Below are positions 1 to 13,400 of a DNA stretch of 64,000 nucleotides, piece by piece. The stretch spans positions 54,448 to 118,447 of the forward strand of contig VZTG01000387.1 in assembly GCA_013397845.1 (NCBI GenBank), written 5' to 3'. Within the stretch, counting starts at the first letter, position 1. Each line of letters starts with the position of its first letter. The notes below the pieces were generated by a model. That model did no database searches, was not told the DNA's origin, and was given only the letters and a program-made list of their open reading frames with translations. This stretch comes from Melanocharis versteri (lineage: Eukaryota; Chordata; Aves; Passeriformes; Melanocharitidae). A program made the translations under genes and the position numbers.

Positions 1-396
1 GGAATTTTTAGAATTGCTTGAGAAACAATTAAGAGTGCTGAGCACTACACCGCATTTTGTGCAGTATGTATGAAAAATTATTGATATCATCTGAACAGGA
101 AGCTCTCAGTACTGTTTTAATAAACTTTGTTTCCTGTTTGAGAAAAATAGAATTATATTATATGCTTTGGCAATGTTGAAAATTACCACCACTGAAACAG
201 ATCAGAAACGGTATTACTCTGCCAAAAGTCAAACCTCTTTTCTTTCTGTTTCTCTAAGTCTATTTGGAAAAATTAAAGAAAAATATCAGTCATTATATCC
301 TTGTTACAAACTGAGCTTTAGAAAAGTATTCTTAAAGTTTTAGTGGCTGGAGATAAAATACAGAAATGGTAACACAAACAGGAACAAAGAATTTAC
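1..396 (-). other. GOLGA4: GOLGA4 intron 15, partial
   Basis: This is the 5' part, in gene orientation, of the intron that follows the giant exon. The donor GTAAAT lies directly left of position 397. The sequence is AT-rich and I see no repeat family, RNA gene or further exon. The next exon and the GRIP-domain end of the gene lie beyond the window. Confidence 0.8.
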
Positions 397-3300
397 CTGA
401 TTTTCTGCTCCATTTCTTCTAAGGACTCCTTCTTTACTATGTCAAGCTCTTGCTGATGTTCCTTTCGCAGAGTACGTATGTCTTTTTGAAGATTATTCAC
501 CTCTTTGCACAGTTTCTGTTTCTCCCCTTCAGTCTCTTCTAGTTTAGTCTGTAAGTCCTTCTGCTGGTTCTGCATATCAACTAGTAACTTCTGCAGCTCC
601 AAAACAGATCTAGCCTTTTCTTCAGCATTTTCTTCAAAAGCTTTAAGACTGTCATTTCTTTCATCCAACTGTTGCTGTAGACATTTTAGCTTTTCTTCAT
701 ATCTCAAACTCATATCTTCCATCTCAATCTTATGCACTTCATTTTTCTTCACTGTATTATTTTCTAACTCTTTTATCTTCTGTTCTAAAGACTGACTGAC
801 TGCCTCCTTTTCCTGCATTTTTTTATGGAAATCTCCAATTATATTCTCCATATCAAGATGCTTTTGCTCTTTAACTTTCAATTCTTCCCTACTGCTTGCT
901 AAAACACCACCATAACAAGCATGCTCATCTGCTAACAATGAATATTTTTTGGTTTGCTCCTCAAGTTCTTTCCTGAGACTTTCGGTCCTAACCTGCTCTT
1001 GCTGATGGCTCTTCTCAACACATTCTAGTTTTCTAAGGAGTTCTTTCTGTTTGTTTTGCAGTTCTAGATAAGAGTCATTACTCTCTCGTTGTTCCTTCTC
1101 ATACTTCCGTAATAATGCATCTTTTTCAGTTAAGCCCTTCTGTAACACCTGCATTTTCTCTTTGTATGTCTGTTGGACACTCTCAAGTAAGTTATTTTTT
1201 TCTTGTTCTACAGCAGCTTTTACATTCTCTACTTTTTCCAGCATTTCCTTCTCTAATTCCGTGGAATCTCTTGTTGACTTAATTTTTTCTTCTAAGGACT
1301 CAATTTTGGCTTCTCTCTCCCGCACTTTCTGTTCCAACTCTCTTAACTGCTCCTCCCTATCTTGCTTAAATAGCTGTTCCTTTTCTTCCATCTGAGATAG
1401 TAATTGCTTTCTAATAGAACCTATTTTTTGCTCTGCCTTCTTTTTCAGATCGGCCAGCTTAGTGCTGTTCTCTGCATTCAGTCTCTCTTCTAATTCTTTG
1501 AGTTCTTCCTCTTTCCTTTTAAGTATCACTGACTTCATTTGATCAAATTCCTTCTCCTTTGCTTCAAAATCAGCTTTCAGTGAACCTATTTGCTTCTCAA
1601 GATTTAGCACTTTTTCTTCAGCCTTCTTAAATCTATTTTCCTTTTCAAAAGCCACCTTCTCTGCCTGATGGAGTTGCCGAGCTATTTCTTTTTTCTCTGT
1701 GTCTTTTTGTTCATTACACTTTTTAAGCTCTTCCACCAAGGAATAATTTTCTAAAGTTTTCCGAGCAATGTCTTTCTCTAGTTCAGCAATTTTTGCTGCT
1801 TGTTTTTTTAACTTTGAGGTCAACTGACTTTCTTCCTTTTCCCTCCTGTTTTGCTTTTGTTCCAATTCACTTTTTAAACTATCAAGATTCCTGCTTTGTT
1901 TAGCCAGCTGTTCTTTCAGTTTATTTAGCTCTTCATCTTTTTTATTGGCTTCAGTATTGCTTAATTCAAGTTTGTTCTGCAAGTCTTTGATAGTATCGTG
2001 ATTTTGTGTAAACCTGGTTTGTGCTTTCATCTTCCACTCTGACAGCTGGGCCTTGCAATGATCTATCTGATCAAGAGCTGATGCTTTTTCTTGACTCAGC
2101 ATCTCAACTCGGGATGATAACTCCTCTACTCGATTTAACAACTGCAACCGATCCTCTTGATGTTGTTTGCTTAACAGAGATATGGCTGCTTCCTTCTCTG
2201 TTAAACTTACTGTGCTTTCAAGTCTAACATTAAGGTCATTAACTGTTTTGTTGAGAGAAGACACTTCAGATTGTTTTTCCTGGAGTTCTTCCCTCATTGA
2301 TGTGACAGCATTGATATTTTCAGATAACTCTTTCTTCAGCTGTGTTATGCAGGTTTCTTTTTCCGATGCTGCTTGCTGCTGATGTCCTCCCTCTTTCTGC
2401 AATTGTTCCTTTTCTGTTACAAGTGCTTCAATGTCAGCTCTCATGGACATAATTAAATTGTCCTTCTCTTGCAGCTCTTGCACTGACTTTTGCAAAGAAG
2501 TAGTAGCAGCAGAATGATGCTCTGTTATTTCTCTAAGTTGAGCTTCTAGTTCAGTTATCTTACTTGTTTTGATTAATATTGCTTCTTTAACTTTTGCAGT
2601 TCGGCGCTCACAGTCTGCAATTTTACATGTTACGACGCCAATTTTTTCACTACATATTTCAATTAATTCATTGCCTTTAGTTTGCAATGAAGCTTCAGCA
2701 TTCTTCCAAGCATCTAACTGGGCTGTAAGTTCTCCTGACAACCTTTTAAAGTCAGTTTCTTTTAGACGAATTGCCTCTATTTTTTTCTCATAATTTTCAT
2801 GATCTTTATATTGAGAAGATTGCACCGTTTGGAGTTTCTCTTCGAGGGTTCTCAGTGTATCAGCCAGCTCAGTAATTGTGGCTTTGTCCTTCTCTTCAAC
2901 TGCGTTCTGTTTACTGAGCTGTTCCTGAAGTCCTGTCTGTTGTTTCAGAGACTGTTTAAGATCACTTTCCAATTTTTTCAACTGTGTTTTCAGTTCATTT
3001 TCCTTATCTGACAAAGCATTCACCTTAGCCACTGACTGCCTTAGCTGTTCTTGCAATTCCTTCACGCACTCCTCCCTTTTCACTTGTTCTTCCTTCAGCT
3101 GGGTTATTTCTGTTTTGGAGTCCTCCTTTTCAGCACTGAAGATGAAAAGCTTCTGTTTCAGGTCTCCAACTTCCTGCTCTTTCTCTCGCAGTTCCATATC
3201 ATGTTCTTCCTTGAGCTCTTTAATCTGCTGATTAAGTTTCTTTTCCCAACTTTGGATTACTTCTTCCAATTTCCTCCTGTGGTCCTCAGCAAGACTGTCC

Positions 3301-4475
3301 AGTTGCTCTTTCTGATTAGATTCCAGTTTTGACACTGCATCATTGATTCCAGATGAGCTGGCATGTGCCATTTCCAAAATTTTAGTATTGAATTCACTCT
3401 CTTTCTGACTGAATTCCAACTGCTTGTTTTCGAGCTCTTTTTTTAGTTTAGCTTCCTGCTCAGCAAGTTTATTCTTGAAAGTTTCCTGCATATCTTTTGA
3501 TTTCTGTTTCATTTTCTCCACTTTCTTCTCCTGACATTTCAGTTTACTTTCATACTCTCCTTGTAAAGCACTAATTCTCTCCTCTGCAGCTAACAGTTTC
3601 TGTTTAAGCTCTTCCACTTGCTTGTTCTGTAACTTCTTCATGCGCTCCATTTCATTTTCTTTCTCAGTCAGACTTCTCTTCATCTCATCAGCCTTTCTTT
3701 GTAGGTCCTTCAGTTGACATTCATACTGCTGTGTTAGAGTGGTTACTTTCCATATACTTTCACTGCTTTGCTCCTCTAGCTTTGCAGACACTTGGACAAG
3801 TTCAGCTTCAGATCTTTCTGCAGATTCCTTTAGTTTTCGTTCATGTGCTTTTAACTCCTCCAAATGTCTGTCTTTCTCCTCCAGTGACTGCTTGAGCTTG
3901 TTGAGTTCCTCTTTGAGTACCTTCTCAACACCTTGAATAGACATTTCATGCTCTTTTGACATTGTTTCAATCACTTCATTGTGCCGTTTCCTCTCTTCTT
4001 CCAACTTTCCTTTCAACTCTTGCTTTGCTTCATACAACTGACTATTTAATTCTGAGAGATCTTGTTCTAAATCATGACGTATTTTGAGTGCTTCTGATAG
4101 CTCAGAAGACAGTGCTTCTAATTCTGTTTGTTTCACATCAAGTTTTTCTAATGTTTTTTCATTCATCTCTTCTATGTGTGCACAGAAAATTGTTTCTTTC
4201 TCTTTCAAAATGGTATGTATCTCTTGTTGCTGTTTCTCTCTTATTTTTTCTATTTCAGTTATTTGTTGCTGCTTTAAAATTTCAAGTTTTTCTGTCCAAA
4301 GCTTTTCTTGTTGCTGTTTCACATTCTCCAGTTCTTTATTGTGTTTTTCAAGCATATCATTGATTTCCTTACTGTGCTGGTTTTTTTCAGACTCTATGAG
4401 AGTATTTAATTCCTCTGACTGCTTTCTGTCATATTGTGAATACTTTTCAAGAGAGCTTTCCAGTTCAAGAATTCT
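397..4475 (-). CDS. GOLGA4: GOLGA4 exon 15, giant coiled-coil rod exon (4079 nt)
   Basis: One exon encodes residues 594-1952 plus two bases of the next codon. It opens after the acceptor ...TCTCACAG at RILELESSLEKYSQ and closes at ...AAAATCAG|GTAAAT. The whole product is heptad-type coiled coil without membrane segments, with very few prolines and scattered cysteines. A giant single exon for the rod is the known arrangement in vertebrate golgin-245. The first methionine-led open frame begins only at 4355; the true exon extends 120 nt further upstream to the acceptor. Many shorter open frames on the opposite strand are shadows of the biased codon use of this rod. Confidence 0.96.
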
Positions 4476-7400
4476 CTGTGAGAATAAAGTTTAAAAGAAT
4501 ATGAATATTCAAAAGGTAACAATTTGATTACATTTTTAAAAATCTTACCAAGTTCACATAACTACAGGTCACTTTTTCCATTATTTTTAGTGAATGTCAA
4601 CTTCTTCTATAAGCCTTTCATTCATCTGGTTTGTTCTCATCTTTGCTTCCATTATGGGAAGTTAGTTTTTAATAAAAAACTTTCTATTTCACTGGAGTGA
4701 AAATCAACACAAAAACCTGAAAAGTACGTAACTAATTCAAATAAAGTAATTCATGTGATATTTACGAGAGATATGTTCACATTTTCTTCCTAATCCAAAG
4801 TACCAACATATAGGACAAAAGATATAGGAAATTTACAATAGTATTATGGAGTTTTGTACCTGCCTACTGATTTATCATAATTCTACCTCCAATGGAAATG
4901 CTGCTGTAAAGTTTCAATGCGTCTATAGGCAAAACTTCCAAACTAATATCTGAGAGTGGTGGAATAATGTACAAACTTGCATTTGCAGATAATACAGTCT
5001 TACTCATTACATAAAGCAAAGGACACTTCAAAAATTTAAGCAAATCTTTTTGCTTACTGTGGTGGTGCATTCTCCTCTCCTTTTCAGGCTGCACTGGTAT
5101 CTGAGAAATGCTCGTTAGGCCTCAGCCTTGAAAAAACAGCACCGGGACTCAGCTCCTCCCAAGCTTATCAATCAGAAACCCTGTCTACTCCCAGGAACTT
5201 CTGCTGTCTAATAAGTTCATGTTTTCCTTACAAACAGCGTTGGAAACTATTTTTCTTGCCTGAATGGCATAACACCCCTGTTCTCACACTTTCAAAGAAA
5301 GTGCCAACACAAATTGTGGACAGGATGAAACATTGTTATGACTAAAGCCCACTCTCTGGCGACCCTGTAAACAGCAGTCCAAAATGGGGCCCTTGAGATC
5401 TCCTAGCTCACAGCGGGCTGTGACCAGCAATCTCCCTCTGAGTGGGACACCTGTCAGAGCTGGCAAACTCTCACGTTTTTTGTACTCGGAGGATTGACAA
5501 AAAATGACAAATACTGGGCCAACATCCTCGCTCCTTGAGGCTCAACCCTTCACCCGTTGGGGAGATGCAAAGGCATCCGAAGTGAGTATTTCACTTACCT
5601 TCGAGGGGAATTTTTCACAGGCACCTTGCTTGCACTAACTCTTTATGTCTGTGTGCATGCCCATGAGCATATGCTATAGCAAAGCTGGGAGAAATGCTGC
5701 TTTCTTAGATGTTTAAGTACCTTAGATATCTAAGTAAGTTAGACGTGTGGTAAGGTTAAGTCATAAGTTATAAGCTAAGAGGAATGCTGCTAAGTGTTGT
5801 CCTTTGCTAAGTTGCTAAGTTTAACTTATAGGTTAGATTAAATGCTATTAAATGTTATTCCTCTGTTAAATTGTTACGGTAAGGTTGTAAGTTGAGAGGT
5901 ATAAGTTAAGTGCTATTCCTTTGTTAAATTGTTAGGTTTAAGGTATAATTTAAGTTAAAGTACTCTTAAGTTTGAGTGCTGTTAAACTTTTAGGCCGTAT
6001 TCCTTCTTATCTGTGCTGTCACTGTCCTTTTGCCACATGCACCTAAACATACACACACGTACACACACACATACGCACCCCCTAGATAGTTCTCAGTTCA
6101 TTTCTGTTTGATTGCCTGGATTTTGTTTGGTTTTGTTGTTGCTTGTTTTTTCTTAGTGTGCTTTAACCGTCCTGTAAGTAGTAGAGTGAATCTTGCCAAC
6201 GAACTTTGTTGTGCTGTCACTTAATATTAAATCCGGTTTTTACTGATACACTTGCTGCTGATTTTTTTAAGCGATCTCAAACACTCGTTTGTAACACTTA
6301 CTAAAGTATCCTTATAAACATTTGTAAGGTAGCAGTACCTAGAAATTAAACAGCCTGAAATTTAATTCCTTTTTGTAACATACCTAAAAATTAAGTAGAT
6401 GCATACAAATTCATATCCCACACCATGCTATAAAGTGAATGTATTTCTATATTTTGCCACCTCGTCTTACAAAAAACTAGAGGCTGCAGAATAGCATGGC
6501 TATACATTAAATTTTTGTCACTTTAATCCCACAAAACCCAATTGCAACAAATCACCATTTTGTAAACTTGTCACAGTTAAACATACACTGAAAGGTCGAC
6601 TTGTAAGTGCTTAGTCTTCTGGAATCTTTACTCACAGTTCTACAAGTCTCTACTTCTTGATGCATCTTTTGAACTTTCTTGTCACACTCAGACTGTAGGG
6701 CTTTCTTCTGCAGCTCTAATTCTTCTAAGGCTAGGGATTCTTGCTGCTCTTGCTCTTGAAGGGCTTTTAAGCACTCACTCTGATTTTTTTCCTGCACGAA
6801 GAAGTACAACTAAACAATAAACTATAAATATAGTTATCACACCTGCAAGAACATTATGATAGGATATTTTCAAGTCAGTTAATAGGAGTCATACATGAAT
6901 CACCTTTTTTTTTTACACAAAAACACATGGAGTTTGTATTTAATCTGTGAAAACATAATTGTAATAAATCACTTCCTTTTTTTCTTGGAAACCATTTGTC
7001 TTTGCATGAAAAACATAACGCAGTCAAGCCTTTCATTTTGGTTTGTTTACCACTATTAATTGGGAATAACATCTTAGAGGAATAAAGTCTGTTCTCACTT
7101 GATTCCACTGCTAATACATTTTTTAAGCTTCTGTTTCTTATAATTAAGGAAGTAACCTGCAAAACAGGTAGAAAAATATACTCAGGACAGGACTATCGAA
7201 GTCTCTCAGTCCTAGTCACTATCCATCACGGAAGGGCACAAAAACCAATCCACTATTTGTAGCAATTATATATATATATATAGATTATATATATCCATAT
7301 ATGTTACATATATATCGACTATTTAGGCAAAATTACATGATTATCTATAGTGGATTACAGTTCATGAAAAAGTGCAAAGAATTCCAACAATTCTTCCCAG

Positions 7401-10400
7401 TCTGCTCTTGAAGAAAATTCTTTTTTCTGATGTCAAACACTATGAATAGGTAACCCTGTCCACGTAATACAACACAACAGACATTAACTATTCAAACACT
7501 TTTCAAATAGACTCATTTTTTGTACTTCTTTTACTCTAGTTGCTGGGGCTGCTTGCCAATGATCCATAGGAAGATATTAAAAAAAGCAAATCTAAACAAA
7601 AATTTCAAAAAAAGAAATAAGTTTCCACAAGATACAGCTGTTACTGAGCATTGATAGTGATAAGTTATCGTTATTCAGTCTGGATCATTGCAGCTGCTTT
7701 CTTTTCATGTTGCTGAAGTCTCTGAGCTATTTGACTTTTGGAGAGCACTCCTATCTTTGAGCACAGAAGGACTCTAACTGTGGAATAGAGTCAACCCAAA
7801 ACTTCTAATCCCAACTCACACTTAGAGAAATGTCCTTCTATGCATTTTAGGTCTACTTACAAGAGCTGCCTTCATCTTCTCCTGGAACACCTTTTCCTGA
7901 GCCTGTAATCTCTCATTTAGCTCCTGATCTTTGGTAGCCAGCTCTTTTTTATGGATTTTTTCTAGCTCAGCAACTCGTTCCTCTGAAGATTTCTGTGAAT
8001 CAAAGTAAAAAAAAATTCATTTCAAAATACTAACTACCAAAACACTTTATATTTTTTCTTAATAAGAAAGTAGTCCAACAGACAGAAGAAACCGGAACCA
8101 TCTCTTTGCTCCCTTTGAGTAAGTTATGATCACTTGGAGTGCCTAATATTAAGCCCTGACAGTTCTTATTTTCAAGCTTCAAGTTACTAATTTTCCTTCT
8201 CAAGTCTTTCCTAGTTGTACTAAAGGAAACACCACATTTTCTAAAGACTCTTCTACCAACGCAAACTTAGTGTTTTCAGTTCAAACGTGATAATATATTG
8301 AAAAAGGAACTTTTTTGTAGCTTTCCCAGTATTCTTATTTCATGAGCCAGAAAGCCAAGTGGCAATACTCTGTGTAGACAGTTATCTACAACCCACATAT
8401 GTGCTTTGTTTAAGAATAATGTAAAGCATGTCAGTCATCCCCTTAAAGCATCAGCATATTCTCTTAGAAAAATTAATACCATTATAAATGTCAACAAAAG
8501 AACTGTAACTTAAGGGCGTTCAAATTTACAGCTTGGCAAGGCATGTAAAGTACTCCAGCAATTCCTACCTGAATACACCAGATGAAGCAAATTATAGAAA
8601 CTTTTAACCAGCAAACAATGTGGCAACAAGTTCTTAAACATTTACATATACTCAGCTAGGATAATGATTAAAAGCTAAAAGTGATTAAAACCCAAGATCT
8701 TGGAGGAGATGTGTGAGCTTCCCGCCATTAAGCTCTTCTTCTTGTCTCTGTTTAAAGTCTCAAGTGTACTTTTAATAAATAACTTTATTAAATACTGTGA
8801 AGCAAAGAGTAATACTATTTATTTTTACATGCTACTAATGAACTGATTTAAATTGCTGGAGCAAAAAAATCTATGAGGAGTTTTCTATTTTTCATTAACT
8901 AAATCATTAATCACAGAAAATAATTTTTACAGGTTTTATTAACTAGCAAAAACTTTATAACAGAGTTCTGCCATACTCATGTATTTTACAACAATGGCTT
9001 AACTGTAATAAAAGTTTTACCTTCATAATCTCGACCACCTCTTGTTTCACTCTGGTTAATTCCCGCTGAAGATTTACTCTCTCTTCTTCACTTGCCTTTT
9101 CCACTGCTTTAATTTTTTCATCCATTTCTGTCTGAAGTTTTTTCCGGGCTTCCTCTGTCTTTTGGGCAATACTTAGAGCCTTCTCAAGCTCTTCGAAAGC
9201 TGCCAAGAAAAAGAAAGTATATGATAATTGAGAAATATCTATGTATTTTGATAGAAGAATTTCACAAAAAGAGAAGAGTGAACTTTGGAATCCATCAAGA
9301 ATTCACATGTTTATTATCTAGAAAGGAAAGAGAACTGACAAATAGATGTGAATTTCTTCCAATGCATCCTGTAGCTTCTATTTCTTTGCCTAAAATCACT
9401 ATAAAATGCATAAACCATATTAATGAATGAACTGTAACACTCCTCTTCTGCCTATATGTGCTGAGTAAACTTTGAAGAAGTGGAAAACAGCTGCACAAGG
9501 AAAAGGCAATTCACACTAAAACAAGCAGATAGAAACAAATAAAAAATGACTTCTATGCAAGTCAGTTATTAGTGGGTCACGAAGAGTTTCTCCTGAATAG
9601 AACACCGATGTATAATACCAGGCACTTTATTTACCTAAGAGTAATTTCCAACTGTAAAAGCTAGAGAATCGTTTCTTTAAACTGTATTTCATAGAGTCCA
9701 CAGAGAGGGCTTTGCTAATTTCATTATCTTACTGTTTACATTTAATGTACACTACTACCACTGTAGTAGCTGAGTGTTAAGAAGACTGTCCTGCACTTCT
9801 AACTTCACAAATAACATGTGAAAATAAAAAAAAATTTAAAAGTTAAGATTTGCTCCCAGAAAACTTGAATAGCTGTAAGTTGTTCCAAAAGAACACTCAA
9901 GCTGCAGAGTTGAAATTTATTTACTCTTGCATAGGACACACAAATCCACTGAAACCCATTTTAATTTACAAAACAGAAGCAATAATTCCACAGCTTCATC
10001 TCATGCTAAGGAGAAGTATTCTAACATGCTTTACTCACTTCACAGATGATAATTTAGATATAAAAAGAAAGCAAATAAATTCCAGTATTGTGAGTTTGTT
10101 TATTTATTCAATACCCCTAAAACTCACTACAACTGATGTCAGAATCTATATAGAATTACACAAGACTACATCTATAATTATTAGGGAAGTCTCTTTTCCT
10201 GAATGGATCATGAATGTGGAAAACCCCTGCAATATATTAGAAAAATTCAGTCCCAGAACACTCTACTATATGGTTAGTACTTTGCATAACAGAATTTTGG
10301 CAAAACACCTTTGTAAAATTCAAAATCACATTGCCAATATCAAGACTCTAATTTATCAGAGCACAACCCCCTAAAAGTATATTATTCTATTATACCCTGG

Positions 10401-13400
10401 ACTACTTGGATTCTATTTTGCAAGGAAACGGAACAAAATAATTTTGAAGTGTTATTTAGTATGCTAAGCTTTCTTCCAATAAATTCTATCCCCAAAAGAA
10501 AATCATATTAAGACACACACATCTTTAGTTTTTTTGATTCCTAATTAGTTAGTAGGCATTCACAGCAGTTATTGCAATCTTTGCTTTTTTGAAATTATCT
10601 TTAATAACATTCAGATGTGTTTGAGAAGTGACTAATAATTTCCATTCAACATCTTCTGATAACATCAAAACCCAAAGATTTTAACCAGTCCATACTTTTG
10701 AAGCAATGCTGCAAATATGTTTTCAAGTAACTTAATTTCATAAAACTGGATTCACCCAAATTCCGACTTTTTACAGAATTTTCTTCTGTTTTCTAAGGAA
10801 GCCTTTTTCTGACTACTCACAGCAACAATCATGTTTTAAGGCAAAATGGTGCTTTTATTGACTCTGGCAATACCAAAGCACACCACTATATCCACTTTTC
10901 CACTCCTGGTTCTGCTTAAATGCTAAAACAATTACAAAAAATTAAGATCATTAGAGATTATTTCAAGCAGGAAAACAGTCTAAAATGTAATACAAGCATG
11001 CACAAGGCTTATAGCTCCTTATTTTGCACAGTTCTTCACAGTCCTATCAAGGCGTTTGCCACCTGCAATCTGCAGGACTCAAGTTCTCCCCCCTTGCCAC
11101 ACCAGGCACAACTTGATTATGAATACAGCCTACAGAACTGTGTTTGGAGAATGGTAATAAACTTCCCTGAGGCTCCTCTCGGTCCTTACAAATGCAGGCT
11201 AAGCAAAACTGGCTGAGCCCTTCAGTATTACAGCATCATAGATATCTTTTTTCAAAACCAAACAAAAAAAACCCCAAACAAGCAAACTAAAAAATCAAAC
11301 CAAAAAAACACCCATCCCTTTGCAAAGTACAGCTTGAAACTAAAGCCTGCAAGTAGAACATTAAGTTATTTCACTTTTCCACACACATTTTCTGATTCTC
11401 GTTCCGAGCATCATGTACATTATTTTCATTTGAGAAACCTGTTACTTCTGCAAATAGAAAGAGAATACATTTGCCATAGCCCACAGACCAGCCAAAGAGA
11501 AGATCCAGATTCACACTAGGATTGACTACTGATATGGAATTGCTAAGCAACATGCAGTAAAAAAGCTGCACCACCATAATCACAAGCAGGATTCTGATAC
11601 AAAAACTAGACAAAAGCTGATGGTTAAAAAGCCAAGAGGGTATGAAAGCACAAAGAAGCAATACTTCACAGAAACACACTTAGCTCTCTAAAAGGTAAAT
11701 TATATGCATCTCAGGCACATTTAGCCCTTAAGCAAAACAGAATATTTTCATTCAAAGTACTTAATTCTAGTGTACCTGGGCACAACCAAGTTTCAAACCA
11801 GCAGAGGGCTAAACTATCAACAAGCAGAGAGAATGTGGTTTCTGCTATCACTATTATTTTTAATCTGTGAGAGATTTTAATTCTACCACGTATAAAAGCA
11901 TAAAATAAAGTCCATATTTTTATTTAAATATACCTACTCTGAATGCAGAGAGTAAAGGCACTGCCTCTGCATTCATCTCCAGCCTGCAGAACTTTGTTCA
12001 GGGAAGGTCTTTGAACCAAGTATTGGTTGAATGAAGTCTCACAAAGGCACATTAGCAAATCAGAAATAGAAACAAGCATACCAACAGAGTCCCAGGTGAG
12101 TCTTGCAAAACCCCATTCATGTGACAAAGCCAGACAAACTGGAAACCTTCCTGTGCAGTATGTACATCACAAAAAATGAGTCTGAGCAGAGTTTAAGGAG
12201 TGCAAAGTTTGCAAACCCGGTTTTTATAAAACGTGTGCTGGAGAGTTGGCAACTTTACCTACACCACTCCAAAGTACCAATCTCGGTTCCCGTCGCCTTG
12301 CCCCTCCCACCCAGAGTAACACCCAGGTGCATTGCAAAGCCGTCTGGCTTTCTCCGCTGCCGCTGCACACCTTTTCTCTTCGCCTACAGTGCCTCCTAGT
12401 GCTAAAAATTGTGAAGGAAGCAAACCGGCTTCCTAAACCAGCCGCCAAAGGAGGGATTACACATTCAGTTTCTGAGGGCTGAGAACACGCATTGTGTCCA
12501 AATTTTGAAAAAAAAGGTTGAAATCATTCTTACGGCTGATTTGTGCATCTAGGCAGGATTTTAAATGCACAGCCCAAGCCTTTTGTTTTCACTGAAGAAA
12601 GGTGCAAAGCATACGTTTAATTAAGCTTGCAAAAGAAATGCTGCCTACAAATAGGATTTGCTTTCTAAAGACTTTGTTTACCCATAGAATATAAATAAGT
12701 CAGTAATCTGCATCCTGAGAAGTCATAAAGTACTTATGCTAGGTAATATCAGGAGAAACAAACTTAAGTTTACCTGGAAATCTACAAATAATAAAAAGAT
12801 CTTAGTTGAAGTAAAAAAAAAATGCATTGCAGTTACCTCGAGTAGAAGTGCCTGAGAAGCACAGAATTTACTTTTTAGAACCCAGTTCAAGCACCCAATG
12901 TGTGATGTAGAAAAACCAGAGCCCTTACCCCAGTCCTGTTCATACAAGGCTTGGGAAAGGCACCATGATTCACTTATTGGCATGTGTGGATGCACAAAAA
13001 CAAGATGCTCTGTGATATTTCAACATAATTTACCTCTAACTACAAAAAAAAAGAACTTCAGCTGGGGCGACCTAGTTATAGTTTACACAACACAAGAAAA
13101 AATAAGCATACATATCTTTTCACTATTTCATTACACAAATATGCATTCACAATAAATTTGGAGCAATTCACTAAAGTCCTGATTTACAAAGAAAAATGCC
13201 AGAGATCTAACAGTAGGCAAGATGACATGGAAAACTGTATCACCTTTTAGCCTCCACGCAGCACTACAAAAGTTAATTTCAAGTGTATTATGCTTATCCT
13301 TATTTCGCTATAACATAAATGAAATTAACATTTCTATTTTTTCCATGAAATCAATTCTTCACTAAATCATGATACAGAAAAAGATGTCTAGAATTTAACA

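Larger units (their letters stand above)
4476..6635 (-). other. GOLGA4: GOLGA4 intron 14
   Basis: AT-rich sequence holding one LTR-like insertion (about 5102-6300). Both sides of that insertion (4476-5100 and 6301-6635) show nothing recognisable. Confidence 0.8.

Noticed and set aside
505..4494. Many plus-strand open frames rich in Ser, Phe, Cys and Leu
   Set aside because: Antisense shadows of the Glu/Lys/Gln-rich coiled-coil exon of GOLGA4.
9850..10374. 174-codon open frame on the plus strand in intron 11
   Set aside because: Long for AT-rich DNA, but no recognisable domain, no CDS-like codon pattern, no promoter or polyadenylation context; random opening in an intron is the simpler explanation.
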